Source: Burkholderiales bacterium
GTDB lineage: Bacteria; Pseudomonadota; Gammaproteobacteria; Burkholderiales; JAEUOS01
DNA length: 5,097 nt
NCBI GenBank assembly: GCA_947456845.1
Contig: CANGUJ010000318.1
Span: 1 to 5,097, forward strand
Direction: 5' to 3'
Part shown: positions 1 through 5,097 of the stretch, piece after piece
How positions within the stretch are numbered: the stretch's first letter is position 1
Layout of the letters: the number at the start of each line of letters is the position of its first letter
Notes under the pieces: model-generated
What the model saw: only the letters and a program-made list of their open reading frames with translations
Told to the model about the DNA's origin: nothing
The model's database searches: none
Translations under genes and position numbers: made by a program

Positions 1-244
1 GGGCTCGCCCGGCAGTGCCGCGGGGTGATCGCTGTCAAGAACCGGCCGCGCGGCGAAGTTTTCGCTCGCGGCGCGGCGCGTCAGCCTGACAAGGCCGGAT
101 TCGGGCGCACCCAGGCTCGCTTTTCCGCAGTCTCGTGCCCTTTGCCTTCGGTCAGTTTACCGGCTTGCCGTCAGCCATGGGCCGGACCCCGCATGCGCTC
201 CCGTAAACTGTGGGCCTGTTGATTCATGCGGCACCAGTCCTTTC
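1..244. other. Non-coding leader upstream of the thioesterase gene; no supportable gene
   Basis: No reading frame here looks like a real gene. One plus frame is open from the left edge to a TGA at 220-222, but its translation is Arg/Pro/Ala-rich with no recognisable motif. A second plus frame stops at 26-28 and could be the last codons of a gene lying to the left. A minus frame is open from 156 to the left edge but has no ATG, GTG or TTG. The part from about 120 to 225 is less GC-rich than the genes (runs such as TTTT and GTAAACTG), as expected of an intergenic promoter region. I see no convincing paired -35/-10 boxes. A separated inverted repeat lies at 153-210. Confidence 0.5.
153..210. repeat. 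Separated inverted repeat CAGTTTAC / GTAAACTG upstream of the thioesterase gene
   Basis: The left arm CAGTTTAC (153-160) and the right arm GTAAACTG (203-210) are perfect inverted copies separated by 42 bp. They extend inward to 10 of 11 matches with one mismatch. The right arm ends 34 bp before the start codon of the thioesterase gene. It could be a two-site operator or simply chance: in roughly 240 bp an 8-bp inverted match is not rare. No regulator gene is visible nearby to support a binding role. Confidence 0.2.
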
Positions 245-1084
245 ATGCACCCCGCGCATCCGCTCGACCGCTCGCTGGCCATCACGCCGGCGGGCAGGAA
301 CGTCTGGCATTCCCCTTCCAGCCCGCTCTACTGGAACAGCATCGGTCCGTTTGGCGGATGGCTCGCGGCCATGCTGCTGCATGCGGTATTGAGTGAGGAC
401 GAGGCGCGCGGCGATCCCGTGTCGCTGCAGGCGCAATTCATCGGCTCGCTGCGCCAGGCGCCGTTCTCCATCCACACCCGCCGCCTGCGCCAGGGGCGCT
501 CGACCGCGTTCTGGCAGAGCGAAATCCGGCAGGCACCGGAGGACGGCGGCGACGCGCAGGTTTGCGCCCATGCGACGGTCACCCTCGCGGGCTGGCGCGA
601 GACCTTCACGCTGACCGATGCGGTGATGCCGCCAGTGCCGCCGGCCACCACCTTGCCGCAGGTGCCACCGCGTCCCTTCGGCGCCCCGGCGTTCCTCGCC
701 CGTTACGATTTCCGCATGGCCAGCGGCCCCATGTTCCAGTCCGCGCCGGACATGAACTCGCTGTTGTGGGTAAGGGACGCCGAGCCGCGTCGTTACGACG
801 CACGCTCGATCGCGGCCATCTGCGACGCGCCGTTTCCCTCGATCTGGCTGCGTCTGGACCATCCGGTGCTGATCACCACCGTCGCCTACAACGTCTTCTT
901 CCGCACCGGCGCGGCCGGCCTGGCCAGCGCGGGAGACGGCCATGTGCTGCTGCAATCGCGCTGCGCCTCCGGCAGCGACGGCTTCTTCGACCAGGACACG
1001 CTGGTGTGGAGCGAGACCGGCGCGTTGCTGGCGCAAACCCAGCAGCTGGCCTGGTTTTCCAACAAGCCGCTGGCCAGGCCCTGA
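245..1084 (+). CDS. Acyl-CoA thioesterase-like protein, double hotdog (TesB / 4HBT_3 type)
   Basis: The protein has 279 residues, a normal length for a TesB-like double-hotdog thioesterase, and probably hydrolyses a cytosolic acyl-CoA. There is no signal peptide. Hotdog 1 spans about residues 20-118 and carries the family's helix-start motif at 31-39 (N-S-I-G-P-F-G-G-W), followed by beta strands ending near CAHATVTLA. Hotdog 2 spans about 150-272, with TTVAYNVFFR (211-220), G-F-F-D-Q (246-250) and a C-terminal strand around LLAQTQQLAW (261-270). Aligning by eye to E. coli TesB, the catalytic Gln has a counterpart (Gln267), but the Asp and Thr positions appear replaced, so the substrate and exact mechanism are open. 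ATG 245 is the first start in its frame after the TGA at 26-28, and the N-terminus HPLDRSLAITP fits the family. No Shine-Dalgarno sequence is visible in CACCAGTCCTTTC just before it. It is transcribed towards the carboxylate operon, so it is not part of it. Confidence 0.8.
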   Translation: MHPAHPLDRSLAITPAGRNVWHSPSSPLYWNSIGPFGGWLAAMLLHAVLSEDEARGDPVSLQAQFIGSLRQAPFSIHTRRLRQGRSTAFWQSEIRQAPEDGGDAQVCAHATVTLAGWRETFTLTDAVMPPVPPATTLPQVPPRPFGAPAFLARYDFRMASGPMFQSAPDMNSLLWVRDAEPRRYDARSIAAICDAPFPSIWLRLDHPVLITTVAYNVFFRTGAAGLASAGDGHVLLQSRCASGSDGFFDQDTLVWSETGALLAQTQQLAWFSNKPLARP

Positions 1085-1099
1085 ACGCAGGCCGCCCGC

Positions 1100-2074
1100 C
1101 TACTCGAGGGAAATGTTGGCCTCGCGCGCGACGCTGCGCCAGTTCTCGAAATCCTTCTTCACGTAGGCATCGAAGGCTTTCGCGTCCTGCTCGATCATTT
1201 CCACCCCCAGCGAGGCGAAGCGCTCGCGGATCGCGGGCTGCGCGAGCGTTCGCGCGAGCGCCGCGGCGAGCCGGTCCAGCACCGCGCGTGGCGTACCGGC
1301 CGGCGCGAAGAGGCCGGTAAAGGTGCTGACGTCATAGTCCGCCAACCCGAGTTCGGCCAGCGAAGGCACGTCCGGCAGCAGCGCCGAGCGCTTGCGGGTG
1401 GTGACGGCCAGGGGCCGCACCCGGCCTTCCTTGATGTGCGCCATCGAGGCGGTGAGCTGGTCCATCATGGTTTCCACCTGCCCGCCCACCAGGTCCACCA
1501 GCGCCGGGCCAGACCCCTTGTAGGGCACATGGATCACCTTCAGGCCGGTCTGCTTCATCAGCAGTTCCAGCGCGAGGTGGTTGGATGTGCCGGTGCCCGC
1601 GGAGGCCACCGAAATGCGCCCGGGGCGCGCCTGCGCCTGCGCGACGAAATCGCGGTAGCTCGCCATCGCGACGCGGGCCGAGGCGGTGAGCACGATGGGC
1701 ACCTGCTGGATCGGGCCGACGACGGCGAGGTCGCGCGTCGGATCATACGGCGGGGTCTTCGCCACCGCCGGCGCCACCGAGATGGAGCTCGAGGAACCGA
1801 GCACCAGCGTGTAGCCGTCCGCCGGCCCCCTGGCCACCTGGGCGGTGGCCACCATGCCGCCGCCGCCCGGACGGTTCTCCACGATCACCTGCTGGCCGAG
1901 GAGCTCGCCCAACGGGGTCGAGATCGTGCGCGCGGTGATGTCCACGTTGCCGCCCGGCGCGAACGGCACGACGATGCGGATCGGCTTGACGGGGAAATCC
2001 TGCGCGCGCGCCGGCATGGCCGATGCCACCGCGCAAGCCGCAAGCGCCGCCAGAACCGTTCTTCTTGCCTTCAT
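1100..2074 (-). CDS. Bug/TctC-family tripartite tricarboxylate transporter substrate-binding protein (complete)
   Basis: This is a 324-residue periplasmic solute receptor of the Bug family, which binds small carboxylates or related compounds for tripartite tricarboxylate transporters. It has a classical Sec signal peptide: basic start M-K-A-R-R, hydrophobic core to about residue 19, and a likely cleavage after A-R-A (24) before QDFPVKPIRI. Family hallmarks follow in order: VPFAPGGNVDITAR (36-49), which includes the Asp that contacts the ligand in characterised Bug proteins; VENRPGGGG (65-73); DGYTLVLG (86-93); SAGTGTSNH (158-166); VPYKGSGPALVDLVGGQV (183-200); and GLFAPAGTP (254-262). It ends at TAG 1100-1102. 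It is last in the operon, 49 bp after the lyase gene, with GGAG 6 nt before ATG 2074. It is only a distant paralogue of the receptor at 4305-5097, so it may bind a different ligand. No TctA or TctB membrane subunit is present, so its partner must be encoded elsewhere. The ligand cannot be deduced from the sequence. Confidence 0.93.
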   Translation of the reverse strand: MKARRTVLAALAACAVASAMPARAQDFPVKPIRIVVPFAPGGNVDITARTISTPLGELLGQQVIVENRPGGGGMVATAQVARGPADGYTLVLGSSSSISVAPAVAKTPPYDPTRDLAVVGPIQQVPIVLTASARVAMASYRDFVAQAQARPGRISVASAGTGTSNHLALELLMKQTGLKVIHVPYKGSGPALVDLVGGQVETMMDQLTASMAHIKEGRVRPLAVTTRKRSALLPDVPSLAELGLADYDVSTFTGLFAPAGTPRAVLDRLAAALARTLAQPAIRERFASLGVEMIEQDAKAFDAYVKKDFENWRSVAREANISLE

Positions 2075-2080
2075 GCCTGT

Positions 2081-2084
2081 CTCC
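2081..2084 (-). promoter_or_regulatory. Ribosome binding site of the distal Bug receptor gene
   Basis: GGAG on the minus strand lies 6 nt before ATG 2074. It supports that start, which also gives a complete signal peptide. Confidence 0.7.
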
Positions 2085-2123
2085 GGAAATAGCTGTCTTG
2101 TCGCGGGGTTTGGGAACTCGTGT

Positions 2124-3080
2124 TCAGCCCACCGCGCGGCGGATCGACGCCAGCGACGAGAGCTTGAGGCGCGGACCCGAGCGCATGAACTGGCCCGGCA
2201 GTTCGCGCCCCATCACCTCCTGCACGCGCCGCGCCACCGCCGCCAGCTTCTCGATATCGATGCCGGTCTCGTAGCCGCATTCGTGCAGCAGGTAGACCAG
2301 GTCTTCGGTGCAGATGTTGCCCGTCGCGCCGGGCGCGAACGGGCAGCCGCCCAGGCCGCCGAAGGACGACTCGTACTCGCGGATGCCGAGGTCCAGGCCG
2401 TTCATCACGTTCGCCAGCCCGATGCCGCGGGTGTTGTGGAAATGCAGCGCGATGACGGCGTCCGGATGGCGCGCCCGGATCGCCTCGCCCGTGCGGGTGA
2501 CCACCGGCGGGGTGGCCATGCCGGTGGTGTCGCCCAGGCTGACATGGCGCGCGCCGGCGGCCATGTAGGCGTCGATGATCCTGAGGACATTGTCGATCTT
2601 CACCTCGCCCTCGAACGGGCAGCCGAAGGCGGTGGCCACCGCGCCGCGCAAGGCGATGCCGAACTTCCTGGCGATCGGCGCGAATTCGTTGAAGTCGGCA
2701 ATGGCCGCGTCGATGGACTTGTTCAGGTTGGCCTGGCAATGCGTTTCCGAGGCGGAGATGAAGGAGGCCATCATGTCCACCTTCGCCGCGGCGGCGCGCT
2801 CGGCGCCGCGCGCGTTCGGCACCAGGGCGGTCAGGCGCACGCCGGGCTTGCGCACGATCAGGTCCATCAACTGCGACGCATCGGCCAGTTGCGGCACGGC
2901 GCGCGGCGAGACGAAGGACGTGGCCTCGAAGCTGGTGACGCCGGCTTCGATGAGCGCGTTGATCAGGTCTGCCTTCACCTCGGTCGGAATGAACTCCTTC
3001 TCCGACTGGAAGCCGTCGCGGGTACCAACCTCGGTGACCAGCACGAAGCGGTCGTCGGCGGACTTGGGGGTGTAGGGCAT
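2124..3080 (-). CDS. Hydroxymethylglutaryl-CoA lyase family protein
   Basis: This 318-residue cytosolic TIM-barrel enzyme belongs to the DRE-TIM/HMGL-like superfamily. The type reaction cleaves 3-hydroxy-3-methylglutaryl-CoA to acetyl-CoA and acetoacetate with a divalent metal. By eye it aligns with human HMGCL at a constant offset of 20: Arg21 and Asp22 (human R41, D42) in TEVGTRDGFQ; Glu52 (E72) in FEATSFVSPR; His213 and His215 (H233, H235) in HFHNTRG; Cys246 (C266) in the signature loop GGLGGCPFAPGATGN; and Asn255 (N275). All catalytic and metal-binding residues are therefore present. Differences from the mitochondrial enzyme include Thr20 for Pro, Phe24 for Leu and Asn216 for Asp next to the metal histidines, so a related acyl-CoA could be the true substrate. 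The frame is open further upstream, but AAGGAG 7 nt before ATG 3080 and the family N-terminus fix the start. It lies 32 bp after the CoA-transferase gene, suggesting that it cleaves the thioester made by that enzyme. A leucine-degradation role is less likely because none of the usual partner genes are visible here. Confidence 0.9.
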   Translation of the reverse strand: MPYTPKSADDRFVLVTEVGTRDGFQSEKEFIPTEVKADLINALIEAGVTSFEATSFVSPRAVPQLADASQLMDLIVRKPGVRLTALVPNARGAERAAAAKVDMMASFISASETHCQANLNKSIDAAIADFNEFAPIARKFGIALRGAVATAFGCPFEGEVKIDNVLRIIDAYMAAGARHVSLGDTTGMATPPVVTRTGEAIRARHPDAVIALHFHNTRGIGLANVMNGLDLGIREYESSFGGLGGCPFAPGATGNICTEDLVYLLHECGYETGIDIEKLAAVARRVQEVMGRELPGQFMRSGPRLKLSSLASIRRAVG

Positions 3081-3087
3081 GGGGTCA

Positions 3088-3093
3088 CTCCTT
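3088..3093 (-). promoter_or_regulatory. Strong ribosome binding site of the HMG-CoA lyase-type gene
   Basis: AAGGAG on the minus strand lies 7 nt before ATG 3080. It decides the start against the longer open frame, which reaches back to 3365 inside the CoA-transferase gene. It is the best Shine-Dalgarno sequence in the window. Confidence 0.85.
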
Positions 3094-3112
3094 GCGATGG
3101 AAATGGCTGGAT

Positions 3113-4291
3113 TCAGACGACGTTGCGGCTGCGCAGTTCGGCGATGCGCGAAGCCTCGATGCCCAGTTCGGCGAGGATGGCGTCGGTATCGGCGCCCAGC
3201 ACGGGCGGGGGGCGATGGACGCGGCAGGGATCGTCGGTGAACTTGACCGGGAAGCCAAGCACGTCGAGCCTGCCGTGTTGCGGATGGTCGATGGTGATGC
3301 GCATCTGCTGGTGCCTGGTTTGCGGGTCGTCGAACACCTGCCCCATGTCGAGAACCTTGCCACACGGCACGCCGGCACGATTGATGGCCTCGATCCAGTG
3401 CGCGACCGGCTTTTCGCGGGTGCGCGCATTGATCTCGGCATTGATCGCCGCGCGGTGACGGTAGCGGTCGTCGTTGGTGCGGAAATCGGGGTGCCCGCGC
3501 AGGTGGCCGAGTTCAAGCGCGTCGAGCAGTTTGAAATAGAAGGTATCGTTCGACGGCGCGACCGCGATCTGCCCGTCGGCGGCCTCGAACAGGCCGTAGG
3601 GCGAGGCCAGCGCATGGTCGTTGCCGGTGCGCTGCGGCAGCCTGCCATTGGCGAAATAGTTGGTCGCCAGAAAAGCCAGCATGCTGGTCATGCCGTCGGT
3701 AAGCGCGGTGGCGATCTCCTCCCCTGCGTCGGTCCGGTTGCGCCGCACCAGCGCCGCCAGGATGCCCATGGCGGCCTGCTGCCCCGCCACCAGGTCGGAA
3801 ATCGGCGGCGCCGCGCGCACCGGCGGGCCGTCGGCAAAACCGTTGACGCTCATGAAACCGCTCATCGCCTGCGCGATGAAGTCGAAGGACGGCCGGTCGG
3901 CATACGGTCCGGAGAGACCGAAGCCGGTGACATGGCAGCTGATGATGTCCCGCTTGAGCGCCTGCAATTGCGCGCGCCCGAAACCCATCTTGTCCATCAC
4001 GCCCGGCCGGTAGTTGTTGACCACCACGTCGGCCCGGCGCAGCAACGAACGCAGGATCTCCTTGCCCTCGGCGCTGCGCAGGTCGAGCGTGAGCGAGCGC
4101 TTGTTGCGATTGAAATTGGCGAAGTAGAGCGAATAGCCGTTGACGGCAGCGCCCTGCGCGCGAACCGGGTCGCCCTCGCCCGGCTCCTCGATCTTGATGA
4201 CGTCGGCCCCCATGTCGGCCAGGAACATCGAGCAAAACGGACCCGAAAGTATGCGGGTCAGGTCGACGACGCGGATGCCTTCCAGTTGCAT
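3113..4291 (-). CDS. CaiB/BaiF (class III) CoA-transferase
   Basis: The protein has 392 residues, the usual length for the class III (formyl-CoA transferase, CaiB, SUGCT) family. These cytosolic enzymes move CoA from a donor thioester to a carboxylic acid through an aspartyl-CoA thioester. Motifs in order: the N-terminal LEGIRVVDLTRILSGPF (3-19); LADMGADVIKIEEP (24-37); YFANFNRNKRSLTLDL (56-71); the DVVVNNYRPGVMDKMGF stretch (88-104); GLSGPYADRP (125-134); the catalytic Asp166 in PPISDLVAGQ, matching Asp169 of Oxalobacter Frc; and the C-terminal PVLGADTDAILAELG (363-377). The frame stays open upstream to 4486, but that part overlaps the Bug gene and lacks family similarity, so ATG 4291 is chosen. 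Only 13 bp separate it from the upstream Bug stop codon. It is followed by an HMG-CoA-lyase-type gene, which suggests that it activates a branched hydroxy-dicarboxylate. Human SUGCT, a family member, is known to use 3-hydroxy-3-methylglutarate. The actual donor and acceptor cannot be read from the sequence. Confidence 0.92.
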   Translation of the reverse strand: MQLEGIRVVDLTRILSGPFCSMFLADMGADVIKIEEPGEGDPVRAQGAAVNGYSLYFANFNRNKRSLTLDLRSAEGKEILRSLLRRADVVVNNYRPGVMDKMGFGRAQLQALKRDIISCHVTGFGLSGPYADRPSFDFIAQAMSGFMSVNGFADGPPVRAAPPISDLVAGQQAAMGILAALVRRNRTDAGEEIATALTDGMTSMLAFLATNYFANGRLPQRTGNDHALASPYGLFEAADGQIAVAPSNDTFYFKLLDALELGHLRGHPDFRTNDDRYRHRAAINAEINARTREKPVAHWIEAINRAGVPCGKVLDMGQVFDDPQTRHQQMRITIDHPQHGRLDVLGFPVKFTDDPCRVHRPPPVLGADTDAILAELGIEASRIAELRSRNVV

Positions 4292-4302
4292 CGGGACTGC
4301 CG

Positions 4303-4308
4303 CCTCAC
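4303..4308 (-). promoter_or_regulatory. Weak ribosome binding site of the CoA-transferase gene, overlapping the upstream stop codon
   Basis: GTGAGG on the minus strand contains the TGA stop of the upstream Bug gene (4305-4307) and lies 11 nt before ATG 4291, longer than the ideal spacing. The arrangement suggests that ribosomes finishing the Bug gene help start the CoA-transferase (translational coupling). Confidence 0.45.
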
Positions 4309-5097
4309 TCGATCTTGATGTTGGCTTCTTTTGCGATCTTGCCCCACTTGGCATAGTCGGTACGCACGAAGGCGGCAAACTCCTCCGAGGTTCCGCCCAC
4401 CGGGGTGGCGCCCCCTGCGGAAATCTTCTCGCGGATATCCGGCATGGCCAGCACCTTGTTGATCTCCGCATTGAGCCGGGCCACAATGGCAGGCGGCGTG
4501 CCGACCGGTGCGAACAGACCCAGCCAGATGCCGGCCTCCACTCCCCTGACGCCGGCCTCCTCCAGCGTGGGGGTGTCCGGGAGCATGGGCGAGCGCTTTG
4601 CGGTGGTCACCGCCAGCGGCGTGAGCTTGCCGCCCTTGACCAGACCCAGCACTGAGGGCACGGACATGATGGCCACGTCCACCGAGCCGCCCATCACATC
4701 GGCCAGCGCGGGCGCCGCGCCCTTGTAGGGTACCTGCAGCAGGCGGATCCCGGTGGCGCCCTTGATCTGCTCGCCGAACAGGTGCCCGGCCGAGCCGTTG
4801 CCCGCGGTGGCCCACGACAGGCCCGCCTGCGACCTGCCGCGCGCCAGCATGTCCGCCGTGTTACCCAACTTGGGATTGGCGGCCGTGGCAGCATTGGCCA
4901 CGATCGCCAGCGGTGCCACCGACACCTGGACGATGGGCGCGAAACTCTTCACCGTGTCGTAGCCCACGTTCGGGTAGAGCCACGGCCCCAGCATGACGTT
5001 GTCGGTCTGGCCGATGACGATGGTGTAGCCATCCGGCGCCGCCTTGGCCGCGGCGGCCACGGCCAGGTTGCCGCCGGCGCCCGGCATGTTCTCCAGA
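4305..5097 (-). CDS. Bug/TctC-family substrate-binding protein, N-terminus beyond the window edge
   Basis: The gene is partial: 263 residues are visible, and comparison with the complete receptor at 1100-2074 suggests about 64 N-terminal residues are missing, including the signal peptide and the PF-x-PGG ligand motif. The visible part begins L-E-N-M-P-G-A-G-G-N, the family's VENxPGxGG motif, so the ATG at 5087 is an internal Met, not the start. Other hallmarks (visible numbering): PDGYTIVIGQ (21-30), TAGNGSAGH (97-105), VPYKGAAPALADVMGGSVD (122-140), PLAVTTAKRSPMLPDTPTLEEAG (160-182) and GLFAPVGTPPAIVARLN (193-209). It ends in EANIKIE with TGA at 4305-4307. It is the most upstream gene seen in the operon, 13 bp before the CoA-transferase, which suggests that it delivers the substrate of the transferase-lyase pair. 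Side chains around the ligand differ from the other receptor (NGSAGH against TGTSNH), so the two are not recent duplicates. Confidence 0.92.
   Translation of the reverse strand, partial: LENMPGAGGNLAVAAAAKAAPDGYTIVIGQTDNVMLGPWLYPNVGYDTVKSFAPIVQVSVAPLAIVANAATAANPKLGNTADMLARGRSQAGLSWATAGNGSAGHLFGEQIKGATGIRLLQVPYKGAAPALADVMGGSVDVAIMSVPSVLGLVKGGKLTPLAVTTAKRSPMLPDTPTLEEAGVRGVEAGIWLGLFAPVGTPPAIVARLNAEINKVLAMPDIREKISAGGATPVGGTSEEFAAFVRTDYAKWGKIAKEANIKIE

Noticed and set aside
33..38. Minus-strand TTGACA as a -35 promoter box
   Set aside because: No -10-like hexamer lies about 17 bp downstream (GC-only sequence there), and no minus-strand gene is visible to the left.
1..156. Minus-strand open frame with protein-like stretches (such as ENFAARPVLDSDHPAALP)
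   Set aside because: It has no ATG, GTG or TTG in frame between its TAA (157-159) and the left edge, and no recognisable family. The sequence to the left would be needed to decide.
224..1036. Minus-strand open frame of 270 codons opposite the thioesterase gene
   Set aside because: The Arg/Ala/Gly-rich translation has no recognisable motif, while the plus strand encodes a complete double-hotdog protein.
1048..1080. GGCCTGG / CCAGGCC hairpin at the end of the thioesterase gene as a terminator
   Set aside because: The 7-bp stem has a 19-nt loop and no T-run follows on either strand. It lies in codons, and the right arm belongs to a separate small palindrome (CTGGCCAG).
1200..1275. Repeated GCGCGAGCG-like words that could form hairpins
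   Set aside because: They lie within the Bug coding sequence and reflect Ala/Arg/Glu-rich codons at high GC. No regular spacing is seen.
3081..3365. Longer N-terminus for the HMG-CoA-lyase-type protein
   Set aside because: The extra 95 residues overlap the CoA-transferase gene, are Arg/Pro-rich and lack family similarity. A strong AAGGAG site precedes ATG 3080.
1845..3458. Plus-strand open frame of 537 codons opposite the Bug, lyase and CoA-transferase genes
   Set aside because: It is antisense to three well-supported genes. Its translation is rich in Arg, Ala, Gly and His with no domain motif, as expected of a GC-rich shadow frame, and it crosses gene boundaries.
3092..4318. Plus-strand open frame of 408 codons opposite the CoA-transferase
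   Set aside because: It mirrors almost exactly the extent of the CoA-transferase gene on the other strand and has low-complexity composition. The minus-strand frame has the clear family motifs.
4292..4486. Longer N-terminus for the CoA-transferase
   Set aside because: The extra 65 residues lie inside the upstream Bug gene and do not match the family, which normally starts just before the L-x-G-I-R-V-x-D motif.
5085..5087. ATG as the start of the right-hand Bug receptor
   Set aside because: The frame continues to the window edge and codes for L-E-N before this Met, which matches the conserved VENxPGxGG motif found about 65 residues into family members.

Overview
This 5.1 kb window is GC-rich chromosomal DNA, almost fully coding. 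It looks like a betaproteobacterium of the Alcaligenaceae/Burkholderiales type (Bordetella, Achromobacter and relatives). Two separate Bug/TctC-type periplasmic receptors sit beside a class III CoA-transferase and an HMG-CoA-lyase-type enzyme, and large expansions of Bug receptors are typical of that group. The taxonomic placement is an inference from gene content and composition, not from a marker gene.

Layout, left to right. Positions 1-244 contain no gene that I can support. A plus-strand gene (245-1084) encodes a complete 279-residue double-hotdog acyl-CoA thioesterase-like protein. It converges, with only 15 bp between stop codons, on a four-gene minus-strand cluster that enters from the right edge. 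In transcription order this cluster is: a Bug receptor missing its N-terminus at the window edge (4305-5097); a CaiB/BaiF (class III) CoA-transferase (3113-4291); an HMG-CoA-lyase-family enzyme (2124-3080); and a second, complete Bug receptor with a signal peptide (1100-2074). Gaps are 13, 32 and 49 bp with no terminator between genes, so the four are probably one operon. Its promoter lies beyond the right edge.

How the genes may work together (inference): the receptors capture a small carboxylate in the periplasm, the CoA-transferase activates it to a CoA thioester, probably using an acyl-CoA donor such as succinyl-CoA, and the lyase cleaves it to acetyl-CoA plus a keto acid. 3-Hydroxy-3-methylglutarate (meglutol) or a related branched hydroxy-dicarboxylate is the simplest substrate guess. 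All known catalytic residues of the lyase and the catalytic Asp of the transferase are present. No tripartite transporter membrane subunits are present in the window. I found no RNA genes, CRISPR arrays, insertion sequences or phage genes. The long open frames opposite the operon are GC-rich antisense shadows.
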